This document shows positions 7,699 to 16,534 of a stretch of 64,000 nucleotides of DNA, piece after piece. Under the pieces are notes generated by a model, which ran no database searches, was not told the DNA's origin, and worked only from the letters and a program-made list of their open reading frames with translations. How positions within the stretch are numbered: the stretch's first letter is position 1; the number at the start of each line of letters is the position of its first letter. Where the stretch lies: NCBI RefSeq assembly GCF_900182835.1, contig NZ_FXUB01000002.1:227043-291042 (forward strand), given 5' to 3'. A program made the position numbers and the translations under genes. Source of the stretch: Desulfurobacterium pacificum (lineage in GTDB: Bacteria; Aquificota; Aquificia; Desulfurobacteriales; Desulfurobacteriaceae).

Positions 7699-9019
7699 AA
7701 TCAAAAAAGAAATCAAACCCCAGCTATTCAAAACCTGGTTTCAGGACTTAAAAGTTGTCTCTCTTGAATCAAACACCCTTAAACTTAAAGCAAAAGATAG
7801 AATCGTAAAGGAATACCTTGAAAAGCACTACCTCCCCCTCATAAAAGAGATAGCAGCAAAAGAGTTTAGAAAATACGTTGACGTTGAAATCCTACTACCG
7901 GAAGAAGCTCACAAACCCTTACAACCAGAACTTAACCTTTTTAAAGGCTTACCGAAAAAGAAAGAAATAGAAAGTAACCTCAATCCACGATACACCTTTG
8001 AAAACTTTGTAGTTGGTTCCAGCAACCAGTTTGCTCACGCAGCAGCTATGGCTGTAGCAGAAAACCCTGGAAGGTCCTACAACCCTCTGTTTATTTACGG
8101 AGGCGTGGGACTTGGAAAAACACACCTTATGCAGGCAATTGGAAACTTCATAAAAAGAATGATGCCATCAAAAACCGTAGTTTACGTAACTACAGAAAGC
8201 TTCATGAACGAACTCATAGATGCCTTAAGAAACGACAGAATGGTTCAATTCAGAGAGAAATACAGAACCGTTGACGTTCTTTTGGTAGACGATATTCAAT
8301 TCATAAGCGGCAAAGACAGAACGCAGATTGAGTTTTTCCACACGTTCAACGCCCTATACGATGCAGGAAAACAGATAGTTTTAACCAGCGATAGACCCCC
8401 AAAAGACATTCCAACGTTAACAGACAGGCTCAGAAGTAGGTTTGAATGGGGACTTATAGCAGACATTCAACCGCCGGACTTTGAAACGAGAATAGCTATT
8501 TTGAGAAGGAAGGCTGAAGCTGAAGGGATAGACGTAGATGATAACGTTCTAAAACTCATAGCCACAATTATTAAATCCAACATAAGACAGCTTGAAGGTG
8601 CACTTATAAAGCTAAAGGCAAAAGCAAGTTTGGAAGGAAGACCAATAGACGAAGAGTTAGTTAGAGATATGTTCAGCATAGACAGCTCTGTTAAAGTGGA
8701 AAATCCCACCCGCTCCGACCTCCCAATAGATGAAATAAAAGAATTAGTCTGCAAGAAGTTTGACGTTACCATAGAACAGATAGAAAGTTCTTCACGAAAA
8801 AAGCAGATAGCGTTAGCCCGCCAGGTAGCTATGTATTTAGCAAGAAAAGTCGGTAACTACTCGTTCCCAAAAATCGCTGCAGCGTTCAACAGAAACGACC
8901 ACACAACTGTAATGCACGCCGTTTCAAAAATTGAAGACCTGAGAGAAACAAACCAGGAACTGAACCAGATAATCCTTGAGCTTGAAGAGCGGCTAAACGC
9001 CATTATTTCAAGAACCTAA
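7664..9019 (+). CDS. dnaA: Chromosomal replication initiator DnaA
   Basis: 451 residues with all DnaA domains: a short domain I (LWEKCLNEIKKEIKPQLFKT), a linker with NPRYTFENFVVG, the AAA+ domain III with Walker A GGVGLGKTHL near residue 146 and Walker B VLLVDDIQF, and DNA-binding domain IV with the signature RNDHTTVMHA near the C-terminus. Binds DnaA boxes and opens oriC. The GTG at 7664 is preceded by GGAGG at 7653-7657 and lies inside the end of the upstream glycosyltransferase gene (35-base overlap). The origin follows directly at 9020-9289. Confidence 0.97.
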   Translation: MIEALWEKCLNEIKKEIKPQLFKTWFQDLKVVSLESNTLKLKAKDRIVKEYLEKHYLPLIKEIAAKEFRKYVDVEILLPEEAHKPLQPELNLFKGLPKKKEIESNLNPRYTFENFVVGSSNQFAHAAAMAVAENPGRSYNPLFIYGGVGLGKTHLMQAIGNFIKRMMPSKTVVYVTTESFMNELIDALRNDRMVQFREKYRTVDVLLVDDIQFISGKDRTQIEFFHTFNALYDAGKQIVLTSDRPPKDIPTLTDRLRSRFEWGLIADIQPPDFETRIAILRRKAEAEGIDVDDNVLKLIATIIKSNIRQLEGALIKLKAKASLEGRPIDEELVRDMFSIDSSVKVENPTRSDLPIDEIKELVCKKFDVTIEQIESSSRKKQIALARQVAMYLARKVGNYSFPKIAAAFNRNDHTTVMHAVSKIEDLRETNQELNQIILELEERLNAIISRT

Positions 9020-9289
9020 ACTACTTATCCACAGGTGTTGTGGATAACTCTTGTGGATAACGTTGTGGAAAAGTTTTATAGATGTGGAAAACAAAAATTG
9101 CTCGTAAATTATCCACAGATACCGTACTGAATTGTGGAAAACTTAGTACTTATCCACATACTTATCCACACCCTTTTCCACACACCTCAAAAAAATTTTT
9201 ATAGAATTAAACGACTTAAAAGCTTTTGCACAAATTTGATGCATTTTACTATTACTACTAATTAAACTGGTTTAACTTGGAGGTACAAA
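9020..9289. other. oriC: Chromosomal replication origin oriC
   Basis: The noncoding gap between dnaA and dnaN holds ten DnaA boxes by eye. TTATCCACA forward at 9025-9033, 9109-9117, 9150-9158 and 9162-9170, and TTTTCCACA forward at 9174-9182. TGTGGATAA reverse at 9039-9047 and 9052-9060, and TGTGGAAAA reverse at 9064-9072, 9083-9091 and 9133-9141. Boxes are followed by an AT-rich stretch (about 9186-9275) that is the likely unwinding element. The dnaN ribosome binding site GGAGG lies at the right end. Confidence 0.95.
9224..9260 (+). other. Candidate unwinding element: weak DnaA box plus DnaA-trio array
   Basis: TTTTGCACA at 9224-9232 matches the DnaA box at seven of nine positions. Thirteen bases later the + strand reads TTA CTA TTA CTA CTA (9246-9260), so the lower strand reads TAG TAG TAA TAG TAA. 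This is the 3'-[G/A]AT-5' trinucleotide pattern described as DnaA-trios in bacterial unwinding elements, in the expected orientation. The usual GC-rich spacer is not obvious. Confidence 0.5.
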
Positions 9290-10384
9290 ATGAAAATAAG
9301 GATAAATAGAAATACAATAAGAGAAGCTGTGAAAAACGTCGCAACTGCTGCTGACAAGCGTGGAAATATTCCCATACTTTCAAACGTTTTACTTGAAGCT
9401 GAAGATAATTCCTTGCGTCTTACTGCAACAAACCTTGAGGTTGGCATTTCAACGTTAATTTCGTGTGAAACCGTTGAATCTGGAAAAACAACGGTTAACG
9501 CTTTAAAACTTTCAAAATTGGTTGCCAGCTTGACGGGAGAGGAATTGGAACTTGAAACTGACGATAGCAAGCTAATTGTAAGGTCTGTGAATTCCAGATT
9601 TTCTCTTGCAACGCTTCCTCCAGAAGAGTTCCCAGAAGTGGAACTTCCAGAAAAATACAACGTAAAACTTTTAACTTCTGAACTTGATAAGGCGATAAAG
9701 AAAGTTTCTTACGCCGTTAGCAGAGATGAAGCCCGTTATATTTTGACAGGTGTTTATTTAAAATCCTTCGGTGATAAGATTCACGCTGTTGCTACAGACG
9801 GTCACAGACTTGCTCTGTACGAAATAAAAGCAGAAGCTGAAGAGTTTTCCGCTATCGTTCCAAGACGTTCTCTATCGGAGCTTAAAAAACTATTAAGAGA
9901 AAGTGAAGAAACTGAAATGCTCCTTTCGGAGAATAAACTCTACTTCAGAATCGGTGATACCGTTATGTGGACCTCCATTATTGAAGGTGAGTACCCTGAT
10001 TACTTAGCCGTTATTCCTGAAGACAATCCTCTAAAATGCGTTGTAGATAGAGACGAGATAGTAAACGCTTTAAAAGAGGTTTCAGTTATTTACGATAAAG
10101 AAGAGGTAAGGGCTGTTATTCTGAACTTTACACCTGGCAATCTGAAATTGACTGCAAAAAAGGTTGAGTTAGAATCAGGTGAAGAGGCTGAAGTTAACGT
10201 TCCGGTTGAGTATAACGGAGAAGAGTTTGAGATTACGTTTAACGTAAATTACCTTTTAGAAGCTGTTAGCTCCTACGATGCAGAATCAGTAAAGATATTG
10301 ATGGACCAGCCGATATCTCCTGTGCTAATTACTTCAGATGAAGAACCTGAACTGAAAAACGTTATAATGCCGATGAAGGTGTAA
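9290..10384 (+). CDS. dnaN: DNA polymerase III beta subunit (sliding clamp)
   Basis: 364 residues, close to the family's usual 366, with the three-fold clamp repeat. Recognisable segments are the N-terminus with IPILSNVLLEA, ATDGHRLALYE in the middle domain, and the C-terminal VLITSDEEPELKNVIMPMKV, whose end (VIMPM+) is the clamp's hydrophobic-pocket tail. It tethers DNA polymerase III and many repair proteins to DNA. GGAGGTAC precedes the ATG. The gene follows oriC as in many bacteria, and its stop overlaps the ATG of pgsA by one base. Confidence 0.97.
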   Translation: MKIRINRNTIREAVKNVATAADKRGNIPILSNVLLEAEDNSLRLTATNLEVGISTLISCETVESGKTTVNALKLSKLVASLTGEELELETDDSKLIVRSVNSRFSLATLPPEEFPEVELPEKYNVKLLTSELDKAIKKVSYAVSRDEARYILTGVYLKSFGDKIHAVATDGHRLALYEIKAEAEEFSAIVPRRSLSELKKLLRESEETEMLLSENKLYFRIGDTVMWTSIIEGEYPDYLAVIPEDNPLKCVVDRDEIVNALKEVSVIYDKEEVRAVILNFTPGNLKLTAKKVELESGEEAEVNVPVEYNGEEFEITFNVNYLLEAVSSYDAESVKILMDQPISPVLITSDEEPELKNVIMPMKV

Positions 10385-10905
10385 TGGGAAGGGTAAAAAC
10401 GTTTCCCAATTTTCTTACTCTTTTAAGAGTTCTCCTTATTCCTTTTATTGTGTTTTTTGTGGTTCATAAGTTTTACATAGTTGCCCTTTCTCTTTTTGTT
10501 TTTGCAGCTCTAACGGATTTTTTAGATGGTTATGTGGCTAGGCGTTTTAAAAGCGTTACCAGTTTAGGAATGCTCCTTGACCCGGTTGCAGATAAGTTGT
10601 TGACTTCTTCAACGTTAATTTCTTTAGCTTACGTTAAGTTGTGCGACCCTTACTCTGTTATAGCTATAGTTGGAAGAGAAGAAGCAGTAACAGGTATGAG
10701 GGCTATTGCCGCTTCAAGGGGGATGGTTATTCCCGCTTCAAAGGGAGGAAAGCTAAAAACTGTTCTTATAATTGCCTCAATCGTTTTGCTCCTGGCAGGA
10801 CGTAAGATTGAAGGAGAAAGCCTTTTAATCGTTTCTGCCGTTATAGCTCTTTTTACAGGTGTTCGCTATTTTTACAGATTTTTTAAGGCTTTAAAGGAGG
10901 AATGA
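10384..10905 (+). CDS. pgsA: CDP-diacylglycerol--glycerol-3-phosphate 3-phosphatidyltransferase
   Basis: 173-residue membrane enzyme of phosphatidylglycerol synthesis. It contains the CDP-alcohol phosphatidyltransferase signature: DGYVAR, eight residues later G, then LLDPVADK, which carries the metal-binding Asp residues. About five hydrophobic segments are visible. The first G of its ATG is two bases into the dnaN stop region, so it is coupled to dnaN, and plsY follows one base after its stop. The two lipid genes form one unit on phospholipid synthesis. Confidence 0.93.
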   Translation: MGRVKTFPNFLTLLRVLLIPFIVFFVVHKFYIVALSLFVFAALTDFLDGYVARRFKSVTSLGMLLDPVADKLLTSSTLISLAYVKLCDPYSVIAIVGREEAVTGMRAIAASRGMVIPASKGGKLKTVLIIASIVLLLAGRKIEGESLLIVSAVIALFTGVRYFYRFFKALKEE

Positions 10906-10906
10906 A

Positions 10907-11491
10907 TTGAGTACTTTCGTAATAATTGCTGTTTTTTCTTTCTTTTTAGGTTCTATTCCTTTTGGTTACGTGATTGGTAAGCTGAAAGGGGTTGATGTCA
11001 GGAAGCATGGAAGTGGTAATATAGGTGCAACAAACGTTTCAAGAGTTTTAGGTAAAAAGTGGGGGGCTTTCGTTCTCTTTTTAGATGCTCTTAAGGGTGC
11101 AGTTCCTGTTTTAATAGTTAAATTACTTGGCTATCCGCTTGAATATCAGGTTCTTGCTGGTTTTTTGGCGATATTAGGTCATTGTTTCTCTCCATTTATG
11201 AAGTTTAGAGGCGGTAAGGGTGTTGCTACTGGTCTTGGCGTTTTTTTAGTCGTTTCTCCATTAGTTACTTTGATTGCTGCTTTGATTTTCTTTGCTGTAT
11301 TTTTTACTACTCGCTACGTTTCCCTTTCCTCAATAATAGCAGCGCTCTCATTTCCCATAATCTTTAAGATTCTTAAAGCTCCTCCTCCTTCTGTCTCTCT
11401 TCTTCTCTTTTTAACTGCATTTACCGTTGTGGCAAAGCACCACCAGAACATTAAAAGACTTTTAAAAGGTGAGGAAAAGAAATATCGGTAG
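10907..11491 (+). CDS. plsY: Acyl-phosphate:glycerol-3-phosphate acyltransferase
   Basis: 194-residue integral membrane acyltransferase that uses acyl-phosphate to make lysophosphatidic acid, the first step of phospholipid synthesis. PlsY motifs are clear: GSIPFGYVIGK, the motif HGSGNIGATNVSRVLGKKWG and the glycine-rich FRGGKGVATGLG. The TTG start at 10907 is favoured by AAGGAGG six bases upstream. Immediately downstream of pgsA and convergent with the Uma2-type gene, with only two bases between the stops. Confidence 0.94.
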   Translation: MSTFVIIAVFSFFLGSIPFGYVIGKLKGVDVRKHGSGNIGATNVSRVLGKKWGAFVLFLDALKGAVPVLIVKLLGYPLEYQVLAGFLAILGHCFSPFMKFRGGKGVATGLGVFLVVSPLVTLIAALIFFAVFFTTRYVSLSSIIAALSFPIIFKILKAPPPSVSLLLFLTAFTVVAKHHQNIKRLLKGEEKKYR

Positions 11492-11493
11492 AT

Positions 11494-12033
11494 TTAGACT
11501 CTTTTCCACATCCTATCTAAATCAACTGTAAACTTGCACTTTATTTCAAAGGTAAACGTTCCGCTGTCGCTGTCAAATACTTTGTCGTATTTGTTGTTTT
11601 TCAGTTTGAATACCCTCATTTTTTTGATTTCTGGATAGACGAGAGCGTAGTATTGAACTTTCTCTCTCTCGTAGAGTTCAAATTTTAAATTTTCATCCTT
11701 TATTGCTGTTGATTTTGAAACTATTTCAAAAACAACTTCCGGCGGCGATTTTATGTAGTCTTCTATCTTTTTGCATATAACAACTACATCTGGTCTTACT
11801 ACAGTATTTTCATTTACTATCCAGTCAAGTTCTTGACAGACAAAACAATTTTTCGGACAGTTTTCCAATTGCTCTTCTATCTGTCTTACCAGAACGCTTA
11901 CTGTTCTTTGATGTTTCCAGAATGGCGAAGGTGCCATAGCGTATGGAACACCTTCTATTAGCTCCCAATCACCTTCCCACTTAAAGTAGTCTTCAACTGT
12001 ATAATGAGGTAGGTATTTTTCTGCAATATTCAT
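11494..12033 (-). CDS. Uma2-family putative restriction-endonuclease-like protein
   Basis: 179 residues. It fits the Uma2 (DUF820) family of PD-(D/E)xK nuclease-fold proteins: N-terminal YTVEDYFKWEGDWELIEGVPY, core VVRPDVVVICKK (catalytic Asp) and PPEVVFEIVSKST (the E-x-S/K half). Biological role of the family is not settled; multi-copy members are common in cyanobacteria and thermophiles. A single Cys pair (CPKNCFVC) is an unusual touch and might bind metal. It is transcribed from a promoter that overlaps the divergent ispA promoter. Confidence 0.75.
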   Translation of the reverse strand: MNIAEKYLPHYTVEDYFKWEGDWELIEGVPYAMAPSPFWKHQRTVSVLVRQIEEQLENCPKNCFVCQELDWIVNENTVVRPDVVVICKKIEDYIKSPPEVVFEIVSKSTAIKDENLKFELYEREKVQYYALVYPEIKKMRVFKLKNNKYDKVFDSDSGTFTFEIKCKFTVDLDRMWKRV

Positions 12034-12065
12034 CAGTTATTTCCTTTAGAAACCATTTCCTTTAA

Positions 12066-12073
12066 ATTATAAT
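12066..12073. promoter_or_regulatory. Overlapping divergent -10 elements between the Uma2 gene and ispA
   Basis: The palindrome ATTATAAT gives TATAAT on both strands: + strand 12068-12073 toward ispA, - strand 12066-12071 toward the Uma2-type gene. The two promoters would compete for polymerase. No strong -35 element is seen for either. Confidence 0.45.
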
Positions 12074-12106
12074 TATCCTTGCTTACGGGCAAAAATGGGG
12101 AGGACT

Positions 12107-12991
12107 ATGGACTTAAAAAGTTACCTTGTAGAAAGGAAAAAGTTAATAGATAAAGAGATAGTAAAGTATCTTCCGCCTTTTCCAGAGTTTGGTTTTCGCC
12201 TTTATGAAGCGGTTAAGTATTCTCTGATTGTTGGTGGAAAAAGGTTGAGGCCAATTCTTTGTTTGGCAGGTTGCGAAGCCGTTGGCGGAAATTACCGTAA
12301 TGCAGTTACACCGGCCTGTGCAATTGAAATGATTCACACCTATTCTTTGATTCACGACGACCTTCCAGCTATGGATAACGATACGCTCCGCCGTGGCCAT
12401 CCTACCGTGTGGTATAAGTTTGATGAGGTTACTGCGATTTTGGCAGGCGATGCCCTTTTGAACAGGGCATTTGAGGTTCTTTCAGAGTGGGATTTTGACT
12501 GTAAGGTTAAAATAGAGGTGATGAAGGAGATATCAAAGGCTTCTGGTATGCTCGGAATGGTTTTGGGTCAGCAGTGTGATATGGATGCTGAAGGTAGAAG
12601 CGATGTTTCTCTAGAGGAGCTGCTTTTTATACACAGGCACAAAACTGGTAGGCTTATAACTGCCTCTGTCGTTGCGGGCGGTATAACGGGATTGGGAAAT
12701 GGAGAAGAAATAGAAGCTTTGAGGAAATATGGTGACGGAATAGGACTTGCCTTTCAGATAATAGACGACGTTTTAGATGTTGTTGGTGACCAAGAAAAGT
12801 TAGGTAAAAACGTTGGTTCTGATGCGGAGAAGGGTAAAGTAACGTTTGTTACTTTTTACGGCGTTGATGGTGCAAAAAAGAAGGCAAGAGAAGAAGTTGA
12901 GAAGGCAGTAGAAGCTCTTTCTGTTTTTCCTGCTGATAAGGTAGAGCCTTTGGTAGAAATTGCTAAATTTATAGTAGAGAGAGAGTATTAG
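12107..12991 (+). CDS. ispA: Short-chain polyprenyl synthase (farnesyl/geranylgeranyl diphosphate synthase)
   Basis: 294-residue trans-prenyltransferase that condenses isopentenyl diphosphate onto allylic diphosphates. First Asp-rich motif IHDDLPAMDNDTLRRG with the two-residue insertion typical of bacterial FPP synthases (DDxxxxD), second motif FQIIDDVLDVVGD. I start at ATG 12107, since MDLKSYL matches family N-termini and GGGGAGG precedes it, though the spacing is only three bases; ATG 12095 is an alternative adding four residues. dxs follows 20 bases later, so this is an isoprenoid operon. Product chain length (C15 or C20) is not certain. Confidence 0.88.
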   Translation: MDLKSYLVERKKLIDKEIVKYLPPFPEFGFRLYEAVKYSLIVGGKRLRPILCLAGCEAVGGNYRNAVTPACAIEMIHTYSLIHDDLPAMDNDTLRRGHPTVWYKFDEVTAILAGDALLNRAFEVLSEWDFDCKVKIEVMKEISKASGMLGMVLGQQCDMDAEGRSDVSLEELLFIHRHKTGRLITASVVAGGITGLGNGEEIEALRKYGDGIGLAFQIIDDVLDVVGDQEKLGKNVGSDAEKGKVTFVTFYGVDGAKKKAREEVEKAVEALSVFPADKVEPLVEIAKFIVEREY

Positions 12992-13011
12992 AGAGAAGGT
13001 GGAGGGGATTT

Positions 13012-14868
13012 TTGATACTTGAAAAGGTTAATTCGCCGGAGGACCTAAAAAAGCTTTCAACGGAGGAGTTAAAGCAGCTTGCAGAAGAGGTAAGAAAGTT
13101 TATAGTAGAAGTTGTAGAAAAAACGGGGGGACATTTAGCTTCTTCTTTGGGCGTTGTTGAGTTAACGATAGCTCTTCTTAAAGTGTTTTCTCCACCAAGA
13201 GATGAAATAGTCTGGGACGTGGGACATCAGTCTTATCCGTATAAGATTCTTACAGATAGAAAAGAAAAGTTTCACACTTTAAGGCAGTTTGGCGGTATAT
13301 CCGGTTTTCCTTCTATTAAGGAAAGTATTTATGACGCTTTTGGCACCGGCCATAGTTCTACTTCTATTTCTGCCGCTTTAGGTTTAAAGGTGGCAAAGAG
13401 ATTGAGAGGTGAGGAGGGTCACGTTATAGCCGTTATCGGTGATGGTGCTTTAACTGCCGGTGAAGCTTACGAAGGATTAAACAATGCAGGTCAACTGAAG
13501 GAAGATTTAATAGTTATCCTTAACGATAATGAGATGTCTATATCAAAGAATATAGGGGCTATTTCCAATTACCTGACCAAGGTTGCTACCGGCGAAAATT
13601 TGAGGAAAGCTAAAGAAAGGTTAGAGGAAGTTACGAAAAGAATATTTGGCGAAAGAGTTTACAAAACGTTAAAGCGCGTTGAAGACTTAATCGTTAAGGG
13701 ACTGTTTCCGCCTGGGATGCTCTTTGAAGAATTGGGATTTCGTTATGTTGGTCCAATAGACGGTCACGATATAGAAACTCTTACTGTTACTTTAAAAAAC
13801 GTTTCCCGAATGAAAGGTCCTACCCTTGTTCACGTTATAACGAAAAAAGGGAAAGGTTACACGCCTGCCGAGGAAAAGCCTGAAAAGTTCCACGGCGTTT
13901 CTCCAAAGATTTCAAAGCCAGTAGAGAATTTGCCGCCTTCATATACGGAAGTTTTTTCAAAAACTCTTATAGAAATAGCGCGAGAAAACGAAAACGTTGT
14001 TGCAATCACTGCTGCAATGCCGTCTGGAACAGGTCTTGATAAGTTTAAGGAAGTTTTTTCCGATAGATACTTTGATGTTGGTATAGCAGAACAGCACGCT
14101 GTTACCTTCGCTGCCGGAATGGCTAAGAAGGGTTTAAAGCCGGTTGTCGCAATTTACTCCACTTTTCTTCAGAGAGCTTATGACCAGATAGTTCACGATG
14201 TTGCCCTTCAGGAACTTCCCGTAGTTTTTGCAGTAGATAGGGCAGGGCTTGTAGGTGAGGACGGTGCCACCCATCACGGCGCTTTTGACCTTTCTTACCT
14301 TCGTCACATTCCCAACATGGTGATTGCTGCACCAAAAGATGAAGAGGAGCTCCGTCATCTTTTATATACGGCAGTTAAGAGTGATAAACCATTTGCCGTT
14401 CGATATCCAAGAGGTAGAGGCTACGGCGTAAGGATAAGAGAGCCTTTGAAGGAAATTCCGATAGGTAGCTGGGAAGTTTTGAAAGAAGGTAAGGATTTAG
14501 TAATCCTTGCAATCGGCTGGACTGTTTACCAGGCGTTTGAAGCTGCAAAAAAGCTTGAAAAAGAAGGTGTGAACGTTTGTGTCGTTAATGCGAGGTTTAT
14601 AAAGCCTCTTGATGAAAAGTTATTAGAAGAGCTTTCAAAGAAGTTTTCTACCTTTCTGACCGTTGAAGAGAACGTAGTAAAGGGAGGATTTGGTTCTGCC
14701 GTAGATGAGTTTTTTGCCGATAGAGAGGAAATAAAAATTTTTAATCTTGGCATTCCTGACAGATTTATAGAGCACGGCAATCAAAATCTTTTGAGAAAGT
14801 TAGTTGGAATAGATAGCGAAGGTATTTATAGAAAAGTGAAGGAAGTTGTTTCTGTTGTTAAAAGTTAA
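13012..14868 (+). CDS. dxs: 1-deoxy-D-xylulose-5-phosphate synthase
   Basis: 618-residue thiamine-diphosphate enzyme that starts the MEP pathway from pyruvate and glyceraldehyde 3-phosphate. Markers: GGHLASSLGVVELT, the ThDP motif GDGALTAGEAYEGLNNAG, and VGIAEQHAVTFAAG with the catalytic Glu of the pyrimidine domain. It starts with TTG at 13012 after GGAGGGG. It lies downstream of ispA in the same direction and its stop overlaps the convergent polyprenyl synthase by four bases. ispE of the same pathway is at 1227-2066. Confidence 0.96.
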   Translation: MILEKVNSPEDLKKLSTEELKQLAEEVRKFIVEVVEKTGGHLASSLGVVELTIALLKVFSPPRDEIVWDVGHQSYPYKILTDRKEKFHTLRQFGGISGFPSIKESIYDAFGTGHSSTSISAALGLKVAKRLRGEEGHVIAVIGDGALTAGEAYEGLNNAGQLKEDLIVILNDNEMSISKNIGAISNYLTKVATGENLRKAKERLEEVTKRIFGERVYKTLKRVEDLIVKGLFPPGMLFEELGFRYVGPIDGHDIETLTVTLKNVSRMKGPTLVHVITKKGKGYTPAEEKPEKFHGVSPKISKPVENLPPSYTEVFSKTLIEIARENENVVAITAAMPSGTGLDKFKEVFSDRYFDVGIAEQHAVTFAAGMAKKGLKPVVAIYSTFLQRAYDQIVHDVALQELPVVFAVDRAGLVGEDGATHHGAFDLSYLRHIPNMVIAAPKDEEELRHLLYTAVKSDKPFAVRYPRGRGYGVRIREPLKEIPIGSWEVLKEGKDLVILAIGWTVYQAFEAAKKLEKEGVNVCVVNARFIKPLDEKLLEELSKKFSTFLTVEENVVKGGFGSAVDEFFADREEIKIFNLGIPDRFIEHGNQNLLRKLVGIDSEGIYRKVKEVVSVVKS

Positions 14869-15839
14869 CAGCTTCTTTTAACTATAAAGTCGGCAATTTC
14901 ATATAGGGAAGATTTTAAGGGTGAATCCTGAAATACAGATAGCGCTTCTTTAGCTTTGTTGATGTAGCTTTCTGCAAGGTTAATCGTTTCTTTAACTCCC
15001 CCTTTTTCAAGTGCAAACTGGCGGACAAACTCTATCTGTTCTTGAGTGGGTTCTGTTGTAGTAAGGATTTCAGATATTTCTTCTTTTTCTCTTTCTGAAG
15101 CATGTTTAAGTGCGTATAGTAAGGGGTAGGTTACTTTTCCTTCTCTTATGTCGTTTCCTGCCGGCTTGCCTATCGTTTTTTCATCTGAAGTATAGTCAAA
15201 AGCGTCATCTATTAACTGAAAGGCGTAACCTATATATTCACCGTATTTCCTTAAAGCTTCTCTCTGCTCTTTTTCTGCGTTTCCTACGATTGCACCGCAC
15301 TCGCAGCACGTAGCTAGTAGAGAGGCTGTTTTTCTGTAAATAATGTCAAAGTATTCTTCTTCAGTTAGGTTTACGTTTCCTATCTTTTCAAGTTGAAGGA
15401 GTTCTCCTTCTGCCATATCTTGAACAGTTTTTGCAGCAGTTTTTAAGACTTCACTTCCGCCGTAAACGGCCAAAATATAAATGGCTTTTGCGAACATGTA
15501 ATCGCCTACTAATACTGCAACGTCATTGCCAAAAACTTCATTTGCAGACGGCTTTCCTCTTCTGAGTTTTGCTCCGTCAACGATGTCGTCGTGTAGAAGC
15601 GTTGCTGTGTGCATGTATTCCATAACTGTAGCAACAGGAATTAGCCTGTCTTCTGGGGCGTTGAGTAGCTTCCCTGCTATTATTGTTAAGCCGGGTCTTA
15701 CTCTTTTACCGCCGCTATCTAATATGTAACCGCCAGCTTTAAGAACTAACTCAACGCCTGAACTGATTAACTCTTTAGAGTAGTTTTCTGCCTTTTCTAA
15801 TTCACTTCTTATTACTTCAAAAGGTTTAAAAATCTTCAT
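14865..15839 (-). CDS. Long-chain polyprenyl diphosphate synthase (octaprenyl/heptaprenyl type)
   Basis: 324 residues of the IspB/HepT group. The first Asp-rich motif is LLHDDIVDGAKLRRGKPSAN (DDxxD, without the FPP-synthase insertion) and the second is FQLIDDAFDYTSD. These enzymes make the side chain of menaquinone or ubiquinone, which fits the menG gene at 34433 and the quinone-linked cytochromes in this window. The gene lies eight bases downstream of pyrE on the same strand and is convergent with dxs. Chain length is not readable here. Confidence 0.88.
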   Translation of the reverse strand: MKIFKPFEVIRSELEKAENYSKELISSGVELVLKAGGYILDSGGKRVRPGLTIIAGKLLNAPEDRLIPVATVMEYMHTATLLHDDIVDGAKLRRGKPSANEVFGNDVAVLVGDYMFAKAIYILAVYGGSEVLKTAAKTVQDMAEGELLQLEKIGNVNLTEEEYFDIIYRKTASLLATCCECGAIVGNAEKEQREALRKYGEYIGYAFQLIDDAFDYTSDEKTIGKPAGNDIREGKVTYPLLYALKHASEREKEEISEILTTTEPTQEQIEFVRQFALEKGGVKETINLAESYINKAKEALSVFQDSPLKSSLYEIADFIVKRSC

Positions 15840-15847
15840 GCAGTTTC

Positions 15848-16438
15848 CTACTTAACTGGAATGTTTCTACTTCCTGGTTTTACAAGTTCTATTTTACCTT
15901 CTTTACACAGCGGACAGGAAGAGGGCTCGTAAACTGGAACTTCGAGACGCCAGAGAGTAGTAAAAGGAACGCCGAAGTTGACTTTACCGCCGCTTCTATC
16001 AACTAAACTGCCTACGGCAACGACTTCACCACCGTGTTGCTTAACAACCTCTATTGTTTCTTTTGTAGATTTTCCAGTCGTTACCACGTCTTCAACGACA
16101 ATTGCTCTCTCTCCTTCTTTTATTTCAAATCCTCTTCTCAGGGTAAGGTTACCGTTTACCCTTTCTGCGAAGATTCCTCTAACGCCTAAATATCTTGCAG
16201 TTTCATAAGAAACGATTATTCCGCCTATTGCAGGGGCTATTACTAAGTCGTATTCTACTTCTAGCTCTTTTAGTTTTTTTGCCAGTTCTTTGCATAAGAT
16301 CTCAGCGTAGTTGGGATATTGGAGAACCTTTGCGCACTGCAAGTAATAGGGACTATGAAGTCCGCTTGATAGGAGAAAGTGACCTTCTAAAAAAGCGTTT
16401 GACTTTAAAAATATTTCTTTTATCTGGTCTTCTGTCAT
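15848..16438 (-). CDS. pyrE: Orotate phosphoribosyltransferase
   Basis: 196-residue enzyme of UMP synthesis, type I phosphoribosyltransferase. The PRPP loop [16 protein letters not shown] is complete, and [19 protein letters not shown] near the N-terminus is the OPRTase pattern. The C-terminal [17 protein letters not shown] looks like a small Cys pair found in some thermophile OPRTases. I start at ATG 16438: GGAGG lies six bases upstream, whereas an in-frame GTG at 16450 would have that ribosome site inside the gene. Cotranscribed with the downstream polyprenyl synthase. Confidence 0.94.
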   Translation of the reverse strand: MTEDQIKEIFLKSNAFLEGHFLLSSGLHSPYYLQCAKVLQYPNYAEILCKELAKKLKELEVEYDLVIAPAIGGIIVSYETARYLGVRGIFAERVNGNLTLRRGFEIKEGERAIVVEDVVTTGKSTKETIEVVKQHGGEVVAVGSLVDRSGGKVNFGVPFTTLWRLEVPVYEPSSCPLCKEGKIELVKPGSRNIPVK

Positions 16439-16534
16439 TTGTGCCTCCACCCGAAAACTTGCTGGATAAATTTATTCTATCTTTTGAAAACTTCCAGTTG
16501 TGTAGGAAAATACTTTTGGTGTTTGGGAGGCGTT

